Source of the DNA: Apium graveolens
Lineage: Eukaryota > Streptophyta > Magnoliopsida > Apiales > Apiaceae
DNA: 64,000 bases
Assembly (NCBI RefSeq): GCF_009905375.1
Contig: NC_133655.1
Location: forward strand, 164,903,995-164,967,994
Reading direction: 5' to 3'
Both the position numbers and the translations under genes were made by a program. Every line of letters begins with the position of its first letter. Position 1 is the first letter of the stretch. The notes under the pieces were generated by a model that ran no database searches, was not told where the DNA came from, and was given only the letters and a program-made list of their open reading frames with translations. This document shows, in pieces, positions 47,196-57,213 of the stretch.

Positions 47196-48038
47196 CTAAA
47201 TTTGGAGTTGTCTGTGGAATTCCAGTTCATCAAATTCTGAGAGATTTAGCTTTTCTTGCATCTCCAAAAGAGTCTCATTGCTAGAGATGCTCAATTGGTC
47301 TTCTAATATGAAAAATCTTCTAACTCCTTTGTCATCCATGAACTCCATTAGCCAGTAGGGCCTTAGATGCACTCTACTTCCTGTGTAAGGAATAGTTAGA
47401 GTCTTTAGGAGTGCATCTTTAGCTCTAATACTCCTCAGTTCTTCAATCTTCTTTAGAACCAGTCTTCTTGTAGTTACATTGAATCCTAAGTTCTTTTTGA
47501 ATGATGAATAAACCTTTATCAACACAGATTGGCTTTCTTGAAGGATCCTGTGAAGTGGCCATTGAATCTCCTTTCCTCCCTTGTACTTAAAAACTAACCT
47601 TTCAGGTAGATTCCTGTAGGCATTAATCCCTCTTACTTTTTCCAGTTCATCTAGATAGAGGTTTAGATCAGAGAATTCCTTGATGTCACATAAGTACATG
47701 TAATCTCCCTTGTTGACTTTGGATTGAGCTTTGATTAGAGATTTGGATTTGAGAGGTGACAACTTCACTTTCTTGACTGCTCTTGACTTTGTTCTTTTTG
47801 GCTTGTTAAGGATTGGAAAATTAAAGTCAGGAATTGGTAGACTTTCCCAGTCTATTGGTTCATCGTTAGGCACAATAGGTTCACCATGAATGTTCCTGTA
47901 AGGATCCACCACCTTAATATCTTCAAATACCACTGAGAGTTTTGATGCTTGAGTTGTAGTTGGAGTGGATTCCTTGGGAAACTGATCCTCCAATTCCTTA
48001 CCAATAAAGTTCAATTTTCTTTTGGTTCTTTTGGCCAA
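47196..48038 (-). pseudogene. Copia third frame (ORF3), C-terminal part, 280 codons
   Basis: Open minus frame beginning MAKRTKRKLNFIGKELEDQF. It has a basic segment (KPKRTKSRAVKKVKLS and on) in the first third and a mixed alpha-type C-terminal half with no membrane segment. I do not recognise a named domain. It lies after pol, where Sireviruses carry an optional envelope-like gene, but nothing in it looks like an envelope protein. It probably belongs to one long frame with the pieces at 48215-51628, separated by stops or shifts near 48040-48214. The role is unknown. Confidence 0.6.
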
Positions 48039-48214
48039 TTCCTTGTATCTGTGAGATTTCTTCTATTGTGGTTCAACTTGCTTCTTTGGATCTTGAGATT
48101 CATTGAGTTCAGATGGCTGAGTAGGAATTTGTTGTGTTGGTTTCACAACTTGTAGCTTGGCCAAGATAGCAGCTTGCTCTTTCTTTTTTTAACCTTTTTA
48201 GCATCTAGAGCAGC

Positions 48215-48784
48215 TTACTTCTTTTCTTGCTTCAATCTTGCCTTTTCTTCTCTCTTTGCTTCAGCAAATTGAGGATGTCCAGCAACCACACAAATCTCTT
48301 TACCATTTCTGAAAACTCTAGCAATTCTCCTTTTCAAAGCTGAATCAGCTGGATCCTTGTAGAAGGCAATAGATCTTGATAATAGTTTCTTCTCATCAGG
48401 CTTTGGTGTCTCATACACAGTATTTAAAGGGTTCTTTAGTGATGATTTTGGATAGTTCACCCATGGCTTCAAAAGTACTTCAGCCTTTGGAGATGTGATG
48501 TATGATGGCTGTCTTCTTTCCAGATAGTTCATGCTCATTTCATTCACAGAGATTTGCCTGACTTGAGAGTGATGAATGGCTGACTTTTCTGGCTTCTTTG
48601 CTAGCCCAAATTTCTTTTGAATGTCCTCATCAATTTTCTCCCAGTTGATTGGAATCAACTGCTCCTTTTCAGCTGCTCTTAAATTAGCTGCTGCTTCATT
48701 TATCATATCAATGCTATATTTGGTTGGTGGCTTGGTGAAAGTAATTGAAGGCACAATTACTTTGTTAACTTCAATATTGAGCAC
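48215..48784 (-). pseudogene. Copia ORF3, middle part, 189 codons
   Basis: Open minus frame with a lysine-rich end (EAKREEKARLKQEKK) and a block RRIARVFRNGKEICVV. No known domain was recognised and no membrane segment. Its direction and position between the flanking ORF3 pieces, and a continuation of coding-like composition into 48785-49066, suggest it is part of one larger broken gene. Confidence 0.55.
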
Positions 48785-48874
48785 TTTTTGCTCCCCCTCA
48801 CTCCTAGAATTCTCTTTCTCCCCCTTTTTGTTATCAGCAAGTTGAGTAGAGGAGGTCTATGCAGCCACCAGTTT

Positions 48875-49066
48875 CTAAAGCAAGTCTGTCTGTCGAGCTT
48901 GGTGTAGATGAATTGCTGTTAGAGATGCTTTCATTGTTAACATTCTTATATCTAAGGCATCTATCTTTGTGGCAAGATCAGAATTTTTCTTGAGTTGTCT
49001 CTTGATGTCAAGCATTGTAGCTTCTGGAAGTTTAGAGTCCATCTTGTCAGAATAGACCTTTTTCAT
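48875..49066 (-). pseudogene. Copia ORF3, short helical part
   Basis: A 63-codon frame rich in K, D, L and A (DIKRQLKKNSDLATKIDALD), likely a coiled coil. On the minus strand it comes after the 49448-50188 frame and before 48784. Weak evidence on its own; it is kept because it fills the gap between larger pieces. Confidence 0.4.
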
Positions 49067-49447
49067 CTCATCAATATCACCTTTGATAGTGTTGAGATCT
49101 CGAGCATGTTGAAAACCTTGAATTTGTTGTAGTTGCAGAGTAGTAAGATGTGCTTGAAGGAGCTTTTTGGTGTTGGCATTTGTGGTGGTTTGAAGAGCAG
49201 AATTTGTTTGATTTATGAGTTGAATCAGGGTTGTCTGGAAGTAGTGTTCATCATAGTGCTTTAAAAATGCCTAAGATGGCATGCCTGATCTTGAACTAGA
49301 ACCTAATTCTCCCCCTACGTCCAATGGCTCTTCTTCACTATCTCCACCTTCACCTCCAAAGCAATCTTCTGAACCACCAGTCTCATAATCAACATCACCA
49401 GCTGTAGAGGGCAAAGCTGTGATGGCATCCTTAGCCCTTAGCATTGA

Positions 49448-50188
49448 CTATGTGGTGTGCACCAAGTTAAGCATCCTTTCTGCATTGTCATTCCCCTGTT
49501 CAGCTAGAAGTTGATATGCCGGAACAGGGTGAGTAAATGTCTCAGCCTCAAGGCAGGTGGAATCTATAACAGCTTCAAGTTGCTGAGATAGTCCCTCCCT
49601 GTCTGCATCCCGGACATTCATTAACTCACTTACAATAACATCCATCCTTATATCTTCAGTTCCTGCTTTTCTCACATTTTCTCTCTTTTGTTGCATCAAG
49701 GTCTCACCTTGGCTCCCCACCCTCACACCCTCACCTTCACCATCTAAGGTGGGACTCCACACACTTTCTTTTTCCAATCCTGAAGAACTGGATTGCATAT
49801 TTTCACTCTTTTCCTCTCCTTTTTCCTGGGAGCAACCCAGACTCTCACTCATTTCACTCCCTTCCCTCAATCCTAGGAGTGATTGTACTACTACTAAGTC
49901 TTCTGCACTTGAGATAATTGATGAAATTGGAAGCTGTGCAGAGACACTCGACATATAAGGGATATCCGTTGGGTTAGCAGTTTGACTATCCGACGGATAA
50001 CTGCTGTTAAGCTTATCCATCGGGATACAATCACTACTCGACGGATAAACAATATCCATTGAGAGAGTAGGAATAAATGAGTTTGGAGTGGAAACTATTG
50101 TAGACTCTTTGCAGATTGATGAAAATTTTGGCACCGATGTCTCAACAGTTCCTGAAAGAATTGGCAAGTGAGCCAACAAATCATCCAA
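49448..50188 (-). pseudogene. Copia ORF3, serine-rich linker part, 246 codons
   Basis: Serine-, glutamate- and proline-rich, likely disordered, ending in ELMNVRDADREGLSQQLEAV and a short C-terminal run. It carries the dispersed CGACGGAT-type motif several times between 49960 and 50062, here read as Y-P-S-D or Y-P-S-S. It overlaps the end of the 50095-50640 frame, so a frameshift lies near 50190. Confidence 0.5.
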
Positions 50189-50189
50189 A

Positions 50190-50640
50190 AGATGATGCTC
50201 ACTTGCACTAGATTTTGGCTTCTGAACAGAGTTAAAGAAGGGGAATCGGGAATTGATGTGTTGATTATATCCACATCTAGAGAGTTTGTGGGAGAATTTG
50301 GTGTTTGGGGTGCTTTTATTACTAAAGATTTTGGCCGTGACTCCACATTTATTGGAGCCACATCAAAATGACTTTGAAAAGGTGCAGTGACTATGTCTTT
50401 AGCACCAGTTTGCACAGTGTGTGAACCATGTGCATCCTCAAGGGTTTTTGGTTTCTTTTTTCTAGTATAAGTTTGGGGTGAGCTTGTATCCCTTACCCTT
50501 TTGGCATGTGCTCTTGGATGATAGCTTTTTTCAATAGTCACATCCTTTTGGGAGGATGCAACTAGCAATGAGCTAATTTCCTTATTAAGCACTGCAGTCT
50601 GTTGGGAAACTGCAGTGTGGCTAGGCTGAGAAACACTCAC
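50190..50640 (-). pseudogene. Copia ORF3, basic/disordered part
   Basis: Minus frame beginning MSVSQPSHTAVSQQ, with a nuclear-signal-like basic run (TRKKKPKTLE) and many S, T and P residues. It probably joins the 50657-51628 piece through a frameshift near 50650 and the 49448-50188 piece near 50190. The open frame continues to 50095 but reads unlikely sequence after the shift. Confidence 0.5.
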
Positions 50641-50656
50641 CTCTCCAACCTTATCT

Positions 50657-51628
50657 TTAGGGTTTCTTTTGAGAGATACCAGAGGGGGCTTTCTTTGATT
50701 TGGATTTAGAAATCTTTGATGGTTTGGTAACTTGGATAGGCAACTGTTGGGTCATTGACACAGTTTCCATAGCTACACTAGAATGCAAAGAAATTTGTGA
50801 GGTTGAAATAGTAGAGACAGATGAACTTACCTCACTTACCTGAGGTGCTTCCATTACAAGGAAATAGAAGAGTGGTGCCTCTTTGTGATGGTTTGCCCTG
50901 TTCAAATCTGCAATAATTCTTCTCTCTTGAACCCAATAATCTAGTTTGTTAGTTGGGTTCTCAAGCACAATTCCCTCAGAGAGGTGGTTAGCTAACATCA
51001 TGAAAAATCTGGCATAGTAAACATTTTTACCCCTCATATTTAACTCTCCTAATTTAAACCCCAACTCAAACAAAACAAGATCACAAAAGTTATAGTACTT
51101 ATCAGTAACTAGCATGTAAAGCATGTTAAGTATAGAGATATTGACAGAATAAAAATTACTGATTTTACCAGAGAATACCTTAGTAACTACATCATATAGA
51201 TAACTCCATTCTTTCCTAAGACCCAACCTCCTAATTTCACTTAACTTAGAAGTAGAGAGTGCATAGTTCATGGAGTTAAGCATGTTAATAATGTCTGTGT
51301 CTGTGTGTGGTGAAGTTACAGTATTATCAGGAATCTTGAAACATGCGTTAACAACATCACTATAAAGACATAATTCTTTACCTTTAATAGTGAGTGTGAT
51401 GGTCTTATCAGTTGAGTTGTACATATCAGTTGACCACATTTCCTCAACAACCTCACAAAATATGGTGGGTGATTCTAGCATGGCATAGTTGAGTTCGTAG
51501 TTCTTCACAAAATCCATCATTTTGTGGTAGTCACCAGACTGTTGAATCCCCTTGTTTACTAGAGCCGTAAAGTTATTCTTCTCATAGATGAATCCAGTTT
51601 GTGACATGATCTTGATGACTGGTGCCAT
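50657..51628 (-). CDS. Copia ORF3, N-terminal part, 323 codons
   Basis: Starts with MAPVIKIMSQTGF at 51628. It is a long, globular-looking, largely alpha-helical region of about 260 residues (for example YHKMMDFVKNYELNY and LRKEWSYLYDVVTKVF), then an S/T-rich tail with a basic run (KPSKISKSKSKK). There is no signal peptide or convincing membrane segment. It sits about 520 bp after the end of pol, in the position of the Sirevirus extra gene. I do not recognise the fold. It is the best preserved piece of a frame that would total about 4.4 kb (51628 to 47196). Confidence 0.6.
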   Translation of the reverse strand: MAPVIKIMSQTGFIYEKNNFTALVNKGIQQSGDYHKMMDFVKNYELNYAMLESPTIFCEVVEEMWSTDMYNSTDKTITLTIKGKELCLYSDVVNACFKIPDNTVTSPHTDTDIINMLNSMNYALSTSKLSEIRRLGLRKEWSYLYDVVTKVFSGKISNFYSVNISILNMLYMLVTDKYYNFCDLVLFELGFKLGELNMRGKNVYYARFFMMLANHLSEGIVLENPTNKLDYWVQERRIIADLNRANHHKEAPLFYFLVMEAPQVSEVSSSVSTISTSQISLHSSVAMETVSMTQQLPIQVTKPSKISKSKSKKAPSGISQKKP

Positions 51629-51839
51629 TGTTAGAGAGGGGAAATTGCAGAGATAGAGATGATAATTGCTTTTGAGAAAGAGAGAATTTAGAGCAGATAA
51701 TTTGAGAATGATAAAATAAAAGTAATGGAAATGAATTAAGCTTTATACTATCTCAAAAATAACTGTCAAAAATAATAAAGTAGAATAAAGTGACCAATAA
51801 GAATTGCCCAAAATAGTCGTTTAAAAATAAACTGTAAAA

Positions 51840-52075
51840 ATTCCTTCAATTATCCGTCGTCTTATCCTTATAAACTATAATAAGTATACTCGATGGATAA
51901 AGTTCAGGGAATTAACGGCTAAGATTCAGACAATTCGACGGATGAGGATAAATCAGTTATCTGTCGAGTCATAAAATATTCCAGAAAAATAATTGATTTT
52001 ATTCACAAAATGTATACCGGCGGATGATCAAACTCGATGGATAATGATCATCCATCGAGATGTAAATTTTAACTT
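51840..52075. repeat. CGACGGAT-type motif cluster with a palindrome, between copia pol and ORF3
   Basis: Copies near 51853, 51890, 51936, 51959 and 52018, and a 10-bp inverted repeat CTCGATGGAT (52033-52042) / ATCCATCGAG (52050-52059) with a 7-base spacer. No coding frame crosses this stretch. Known Sireviruses carry repeated, often palindromic motifs in such non-coding places. Confidence 0.8.
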
Positions 52076-52152
52076 AGCCAAAATTTCATCCAAGACTGAA
52101 AAATCAATTAAGTTTCTGGCTGCAATACAACTTACAAATTATCTGAAATGAT

Positions 52153-52401
52153 TTAAGAGTAATTTAGCATACCTAACTCACTTACCAACCTTGAAAAGGT
52201 GGATTCATCCAGTGGCTTGGTAAATATATCTGCAAGCTGCTTTTCACTTGGAACAAAATGTAGTTCCACAGTACCATTCATTACATGTCCCCTTATGAAG
52301 TGGTACTTGATGTCTATATGCTTTGTCCTTGAATATTGTATTAGATTTTCAGTGATGGCAATTACACTTGTGTTATCACAGAAAATGGGAATTCTTTCCA
52401 C
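52153..52401 (-). pseudogene. RNase H C-terminal part (copia)
   Basis: Reads FCDNTSVIAITEN, RTKHIDIKYHFIRGHV and QLADIFTKPLDE, the standard end of plant copia pol. It is separated from the RT-RNase H frame by one in-frame TAA at 52402-52404. Pol ends at 52153. Confidence 0.88.
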
Positions 52402-52404
52402 TTA

Positions 52405-53397
52405 CAAACCATAGTCTAGCATTTGGTTTTTCATCCACAAAATCTGTGCACAGCAACTGCCAGCGGCAATATATTCAGCTTCAGCTGTAGAAGTAGAAAC
52501 TGAATTTTGCTTTTTACTGAACCAGGACACAAGCTTGTTTCCTAGAAATTGACAGGTTCCTGTTGTACTCTTTCTATTAATTCTACAACTTGCATAATCT
52601 GCATCTGAATAACCAGTTAGATCAAAACCAGAATCTCTAGGGTACCAAATGCCAAGTTTTGGTGTTCCCTTGAGATATCTGAAAATTCTCTTAATAGCTA
52701 CTAAGTGAGATTCTCTAGGATCAACCTGAAATCTAGCACACAAACATGTAGCAAACATTATATCTGGCCTACTAGCTTTTAAGTACAGAAGTGAGCCAAC
52801 CATGCCCCTATAACTTAAAGTATCCACAGACTTTTCAGTAGTGTTTAATTCAAGATTAGTTGCAGTGGCCATGGGATTTTTTGCAGATGTGCAATCCATT
52901 AGATCAAACTTCTTTAAAAGATCATAAATGTATTTAGTTTGACTAATGATCATTCCATCACTAACTTGCTTAACTTGTAAACCAAGAAAGTAAGTTAGTT
53001 CTCCTATCATACTCACTTCATACTTACTTTGCATCAATTTGGAAAACTTTTTGCAAAGTTTTTCATCTGTAGAGCCAAAAATAATGTCATCTACATAAAT
53101 TTGAACAAGTATACTAGAGTCATTAACATTTCTAAAGAAAAGAGTTTTGTCTACAGTACCTCTAGTGAAGTGATTCTCTAAAAGAAACTTTGACAAAGTG
53201 TCATACCAGGCTCTAGGTGCTTGCTTTAGTCCATAAAGTGCTTTCAAAAGATAGTAAACATATTCTGGAAAATTTGGATCTTCAAACCCAGGAGGCTGAC
53301 TCACATAGACTTTAAAATTGGCATGGGCTACATAGGCTAAGAAGATTCTGATGGCTTCAAGTCTTGCAACAAGAGCAAATGTTTCATCAAAATCTAT
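52405..53397 (-). pseudogene. Reverse transcriptase and RNase H (copia)
   Basis: Copia RT blocks are seen: [13 protein letters not shown], the catalytic YVDD (53086-53097), FLGLQVKQ, a GSLLYL..SRPDIMF block, and RNase H with SDADYASC and [11 protein letters not shown]. The frame 52402-53304 is open. Upstream, after the TGA at 53398-53400, coding continues with [23 protein letters not shown] and then jumps to [10 protein letters not shown]. The usual stretch between them, with the first catalytic aspartate (D-V-K-S-A-F-L block), is missing at about 53306, apparently an in-frame loss. RT would be inactive even without the stops. Confidence 0.9.
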
Positions 53398-55338
53398 TCA
53401 TTCTTGTTGACAATAGCCCTTAGCAACCAATCTAGCTTTGTTCCTAACTACTATGTCATTTTCATCCATCTTGTTTCTGAATACCCATTTGGTGTCAATT
53501 GGATTCTTTCCTTTAGGCTTGGGCACCAGCTTCCATACCTTATTCCTCTCAAATTGGTTTAGCTCCTCCTGTATAGCTAAAATCCAATCAGGAACCAACA
53601 AAGCTTCCTCTACCTTCTTTGGTTCTTCCTTAGAAAGAAAGCTGATGTATAGACATTCTTCTTGAGTTGCTCTTCTTGTTTGAACTCTAGAAGATACATC
53701 ACCAATGATGAGCTCAAAGGGGTGATCCTTTGTCCATTTCCATTGTTGAGGTAGATTAGCTCTAAATGAAGAGGCCTCATTGTTGTCTTGATGTGTGATT
53801 GAGTTTTGATTGTTAGAAACTCCCCCTGAGTTAATGGACCTTTGATTTGAGAAAGGGGAACTTTCTGTAAGTGGTCTATTCTGACTTCCAACTTCTTTTG
53901 ATGACCCGACGGATGGTGAATTTTGAGTACCGACGGATGAGGCTGGTTGTCTCCCGACAGATAAAGCAGATTGTCTCCCGACGGATGAAGCATTATGCAA
54001 CTCGACAGATGTTGAATTTTGTGCTTCATTGGTAGTAGATTCTTCTGCATTATTCTTTGATACTGTTTCTTGATCACTTTCATCATCACTGTCATCACTA
54101 ACCATCTCCACATTGTCAAATTTGAGGCTCCCATGGTAATCTTCATATTGCAGTCCTTCAATCATTTTATCATCAAACACAACATGTATTGATTCCACAA
54201 CAATGTTGGTTCTTAGATTGTAGACTCTATATGCCTTACCAACAGCATATCCAACAAAAAATCCTTCATCTGCTTTAGCATCAAACTTCCCATTCTGATC
54301 AGTTTGATTTCTCAAGATATAACATTTGCAGCCAAAGACATGAAGAAAATTTAGAGTTGGATTCTCGTTCTTGAACAATTGATATGGAGTCATCCATTTT
54401 GCTTGATTAATCAGAGAAATATTTTGAGTGTAGCATGCAGTATTTACAGCTTCAGCCCAGAAATATGTTGGTAATTTAGATTCTTCAAGCATTGTCCTTG
54501 CAGCTTCAATAAGTGACTTGTTCTTCCTTTCTACTACTCCATTTTGTTGTGGAGTTCTTGCTGCTGAAAACTCATGCAGGATCCCATTTTCTTCACAAAA
54601 TGCTCTCATGACAGAATTCTTGAACTCAGTTCCATTGTCACTCCTGATTCTTCTAACTTTGAAATCAGGATGATTATTGACTTGCCTTATGTGATTGATG
54701 ATGATTTCACTAGCCTCATCTTTAGACTTTAGGAAATATGTCCAAGAGAACTTTGAGAAATCATCTACAATTACTAGGCAAAATATTTTCCTTGAAATGG
54801 ACAACACATTGACAGGTCCAAACAAATCCATGTGTAGCAGTTGCAAAGGTTCTTCAATTGATGAATCAAGCTTCTTTCTGAATGATGCTTTGATCTGCTT
54901 TCCTTTTTGGCAGTCATCACACAACCCATCCTTAGAAAACTCCACTTGAGGAACACCTCTAACCAGTTCTTTCTTTACTAGTTCATTCATGGTCTTGAAG
55001 TTTAAATGGGATAGCTTCTTGTGCCATAGCCAACTTTCATCCTGACTTGTTTTGCTGAGAAGACAAGTAACAGATTCTGCATTTGATGAGTTGAAGTCAG
55101 CTAGGTACACATTTCCTTTTCTCACACCAGTGAGAACCACTTTGTTGCTCCTCTTGTTAGTCACAACACAGGCTTCTGAGTTGAAGGTTACTGAGTTGCC
55201 TTTATCACAAAGCTGGATGATACTCAACAAATTGTGCTTGAGACCATCCACTAAGGCAACCTCCTCAATGATGACATTATCTTTTGAAATCAAGCCATAT
55301 CCCACAGTATAACCCTTGTTGTCATAGCAAATCACTTT
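53398..55338 (-). pseudogene. Integrase and start of RT (copia)
   Basis: Long open minus frame. It starts in the post-protease region (CYDNKGYTVGYG), then an H-H-C-C zinc region (LWHKKLSHLNF..CDDCQKGK), then the integrase core with D (HMDLFGP), D (RSDNGTEF) and E (NGVVERKN) present. After that come the C-terminal region and a serine-rich linker (about 53880-54010) with repeated S-V-G units made by the dispersed CGACGGAT motif. RT begins at WVFRNKMDEN and stops at TGA (53398). Integrase itself looks intact and would insert the cDNA into the host chromosome. Order IN then RT marks Ty1/copia. Confidence 0.92.
53885..54015 (-). repeat. Motif-built S-V-G repeats in the copia pol linker
   Basis: Five near-copies of CCGACGGAT / TCGACAGAT at roughly 20-35 bp steps. 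On the coding strand they read S-V-G-R-Q, S-V-G-T-Q or S-V-G-S-S. The DNA motif is the same as in the LTRs. Confidence 0.8.
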
Positions 55339-56960
55339 TAAACATACAAAATCCAAATAAAAGCATACATATCATGAATAAAAATTCGAGGGATCGAATC
55401 TAACCTTTAAAAATAATTCGGAGATAACGATCAGAGATCATTAGCAGTTGCTCCTCAAGTGTGAAGCACTCCACCAGTATCCACCAAGAAAACGATGTTA
55501 AGGAGGAGGAAGGAGGTGGAGAGAATTGAGTTTTCCAAACTTTTTAGGTTTTCGGGTTCGAGGTTGGAATAAAATTAGGGTCTATAATAGTGTATTTATA
55601 GGCAAAATTTTCAGCTGAAATTTTCCCATAAGTATTATTATTATTATCCCATTTATTATTCTCATTAATAATTAAAACACCTTTTAATCATTAATCATTT
55701 TTCTAAACACTTTAGAAATCATTCTCTCTCTTGATTTAATTTCCAAAAATTAAATCCTTCAATTAATAATATTAAGAACTTTTCTTAATTAATTTATAAT
55801 CAATTAAATCTCATTTAATCAATTATTAAATTTTCCAATTAATTATTTATTTCATAAATAAATAATTATTAGCCATTATTAATTAATTCCTCCACCATTA
55901 AATCATTCTCTTTTTATGGTGTGACCCTGTAGGTTCAATATTAAGCCGGTAGTAGAAATAAATAATAATAAAACTATTTTATCATTATTTATATAAATTC
56001 TCTAATTTATTAAATATGATTAATTAATTAATCACATTTATTCTACATCGTGAGGGATACTTCTCAGCATATCGTGACTATCCGGATAATATGAATTCAC
56101 TGCTTAGAATACCAAGAACCTATTCAGTGAATAGTTACCGTACAATAAACTCCTTCTACCCTACAATGTTCTGATTAAATACAAGGCATGGATCTCGTGT
56201 CAAGCCTATCTAATTCAATCACTTGCTTACCATTTACTATGCGTAGTTCTATGCAAATTAGAAACTCCTTTCTAATTTCATTCACTCTGGCCAGAGATTC
56301 CTGAACTAGCATAAGTGGATCAGCCTTGAACATTCGCTTCCTTCACTGGAAGGGGTAGATCCTTTATTGATCATACAATATCTTCGTGTACAAATTCCTA
56401 TACCCAGAAGAGCCCTAATAATTGTCCCTGGAGACTAAGAACTAAACCAAAACATAGTTCAGTGTACACAAGATGACTATGATGACCTCAAGTCTAAGGA
56501 TACTTGTACAACTATCACTATGTGAACAACTGCTGACACGTGAGTGAACTCCATCAGTTGTTCAGCTGTGCGAGTCATGTTCAGTGAACTTATTCTATAA
56601 TAAGCACCTACATACTAGCTATAGTGTCACCACACAAATGTCTATGAGAACAGACATCCTTCATAATGAAGCAAGCATAGTATGTACCAATCTTTGCGGA
56701 TTATTAATTACCAGTTAGTAATCCTATGACCAGGAACTATTTAAGTTTAGAGTTATCATCTTTTTAGGTCTCACTATTATGATGTCATCATAATCCATAA
56801 AAAGCTTTACTCTAAACTATGGTATATCTTATTTAAACACTTAAATAGATAGAGCCCGTAATAAAAACAAAACAAGTCTTTTATTAATATCAATGAAATC
56901 AAAACCGATTACATAAAAGTTATTCCTAAATCCTAATACATGATTGAACTTAGGACATAT
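55339..56960 (-). mobile_element. Non-coding insert in the copia between gag start and pol (LTR-like)
   Basis: About 1.62 kb, AT-rich and without coding. It replaces the place of most of gag and the protease, which are absent. On the minus strand it starts near GGAATATGTCCTAAG and contains a TTTATAG-type promoter region followed by a C/T-rich stretch, like an LTR of another copia family. Clean TG..CA ends and an exact target duplication are not visible. AAA codons flank both junctions, so insertion at a pre-existing gag-pol deletion is possible. Confidence 0.5.
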
Positions 56961-57152
56961 TCCTTTCATTGGCTTGGGAACTGATGGCTCATTTCCAGTT
57001 GTAGCTCTCATTGGTACATGAGGGCCTCTCTCTATGCAATCTACATAGGCCTCATCTTGAGAAAGTAAGTGAAGATGCATTTTTACCTTCCAGTGATGGT
57101 AATTATTTTTATCCAGAAAAGGAATCTTGACTCTAACATCCTTCTTGTTCAT
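56961..57152 (-). pseudogene. gag: gag N-terminal fragment (copia)
   Basis: Begins MNKKDVRVKIPFLDKNNYHHW at the minus-strand ATG 57152, 48 bases after the primer site. It includes the conserved K-N-Y-x-x-W-K motif of copia gag and ends at KPMKG where the insert begins. Only about 64 of several hundred expected residues remain. The rest of gag, the zinc knuckle and the protease are missing. Confidence 0.85.
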
Positions 57153-57199
57153 CTTGCTGTTTTGTTATGATCTTTAAACTTTTTGTTTATCAAGAGCTT

Positions 57200-57211
57200 G
57201 CTCTGATACCA
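57200..57211 (-). other. Primer binding site of the copia
   Basis: On the minus strand TGGTATCAGAGC lies two bases after the 5' LTR end, complementary to initiator tRNA-Met. Confidence 0.9.
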
Positions 57212-57213
57212 AT

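Noticed and set aside
47196..51628. Copia ORF3 as an envelope gene
   Set aside because: Position fits a Sirevirus envelope-like gene, but no signal peptide, membrane segment or coiled-coil plus fusion-type layout is visible.
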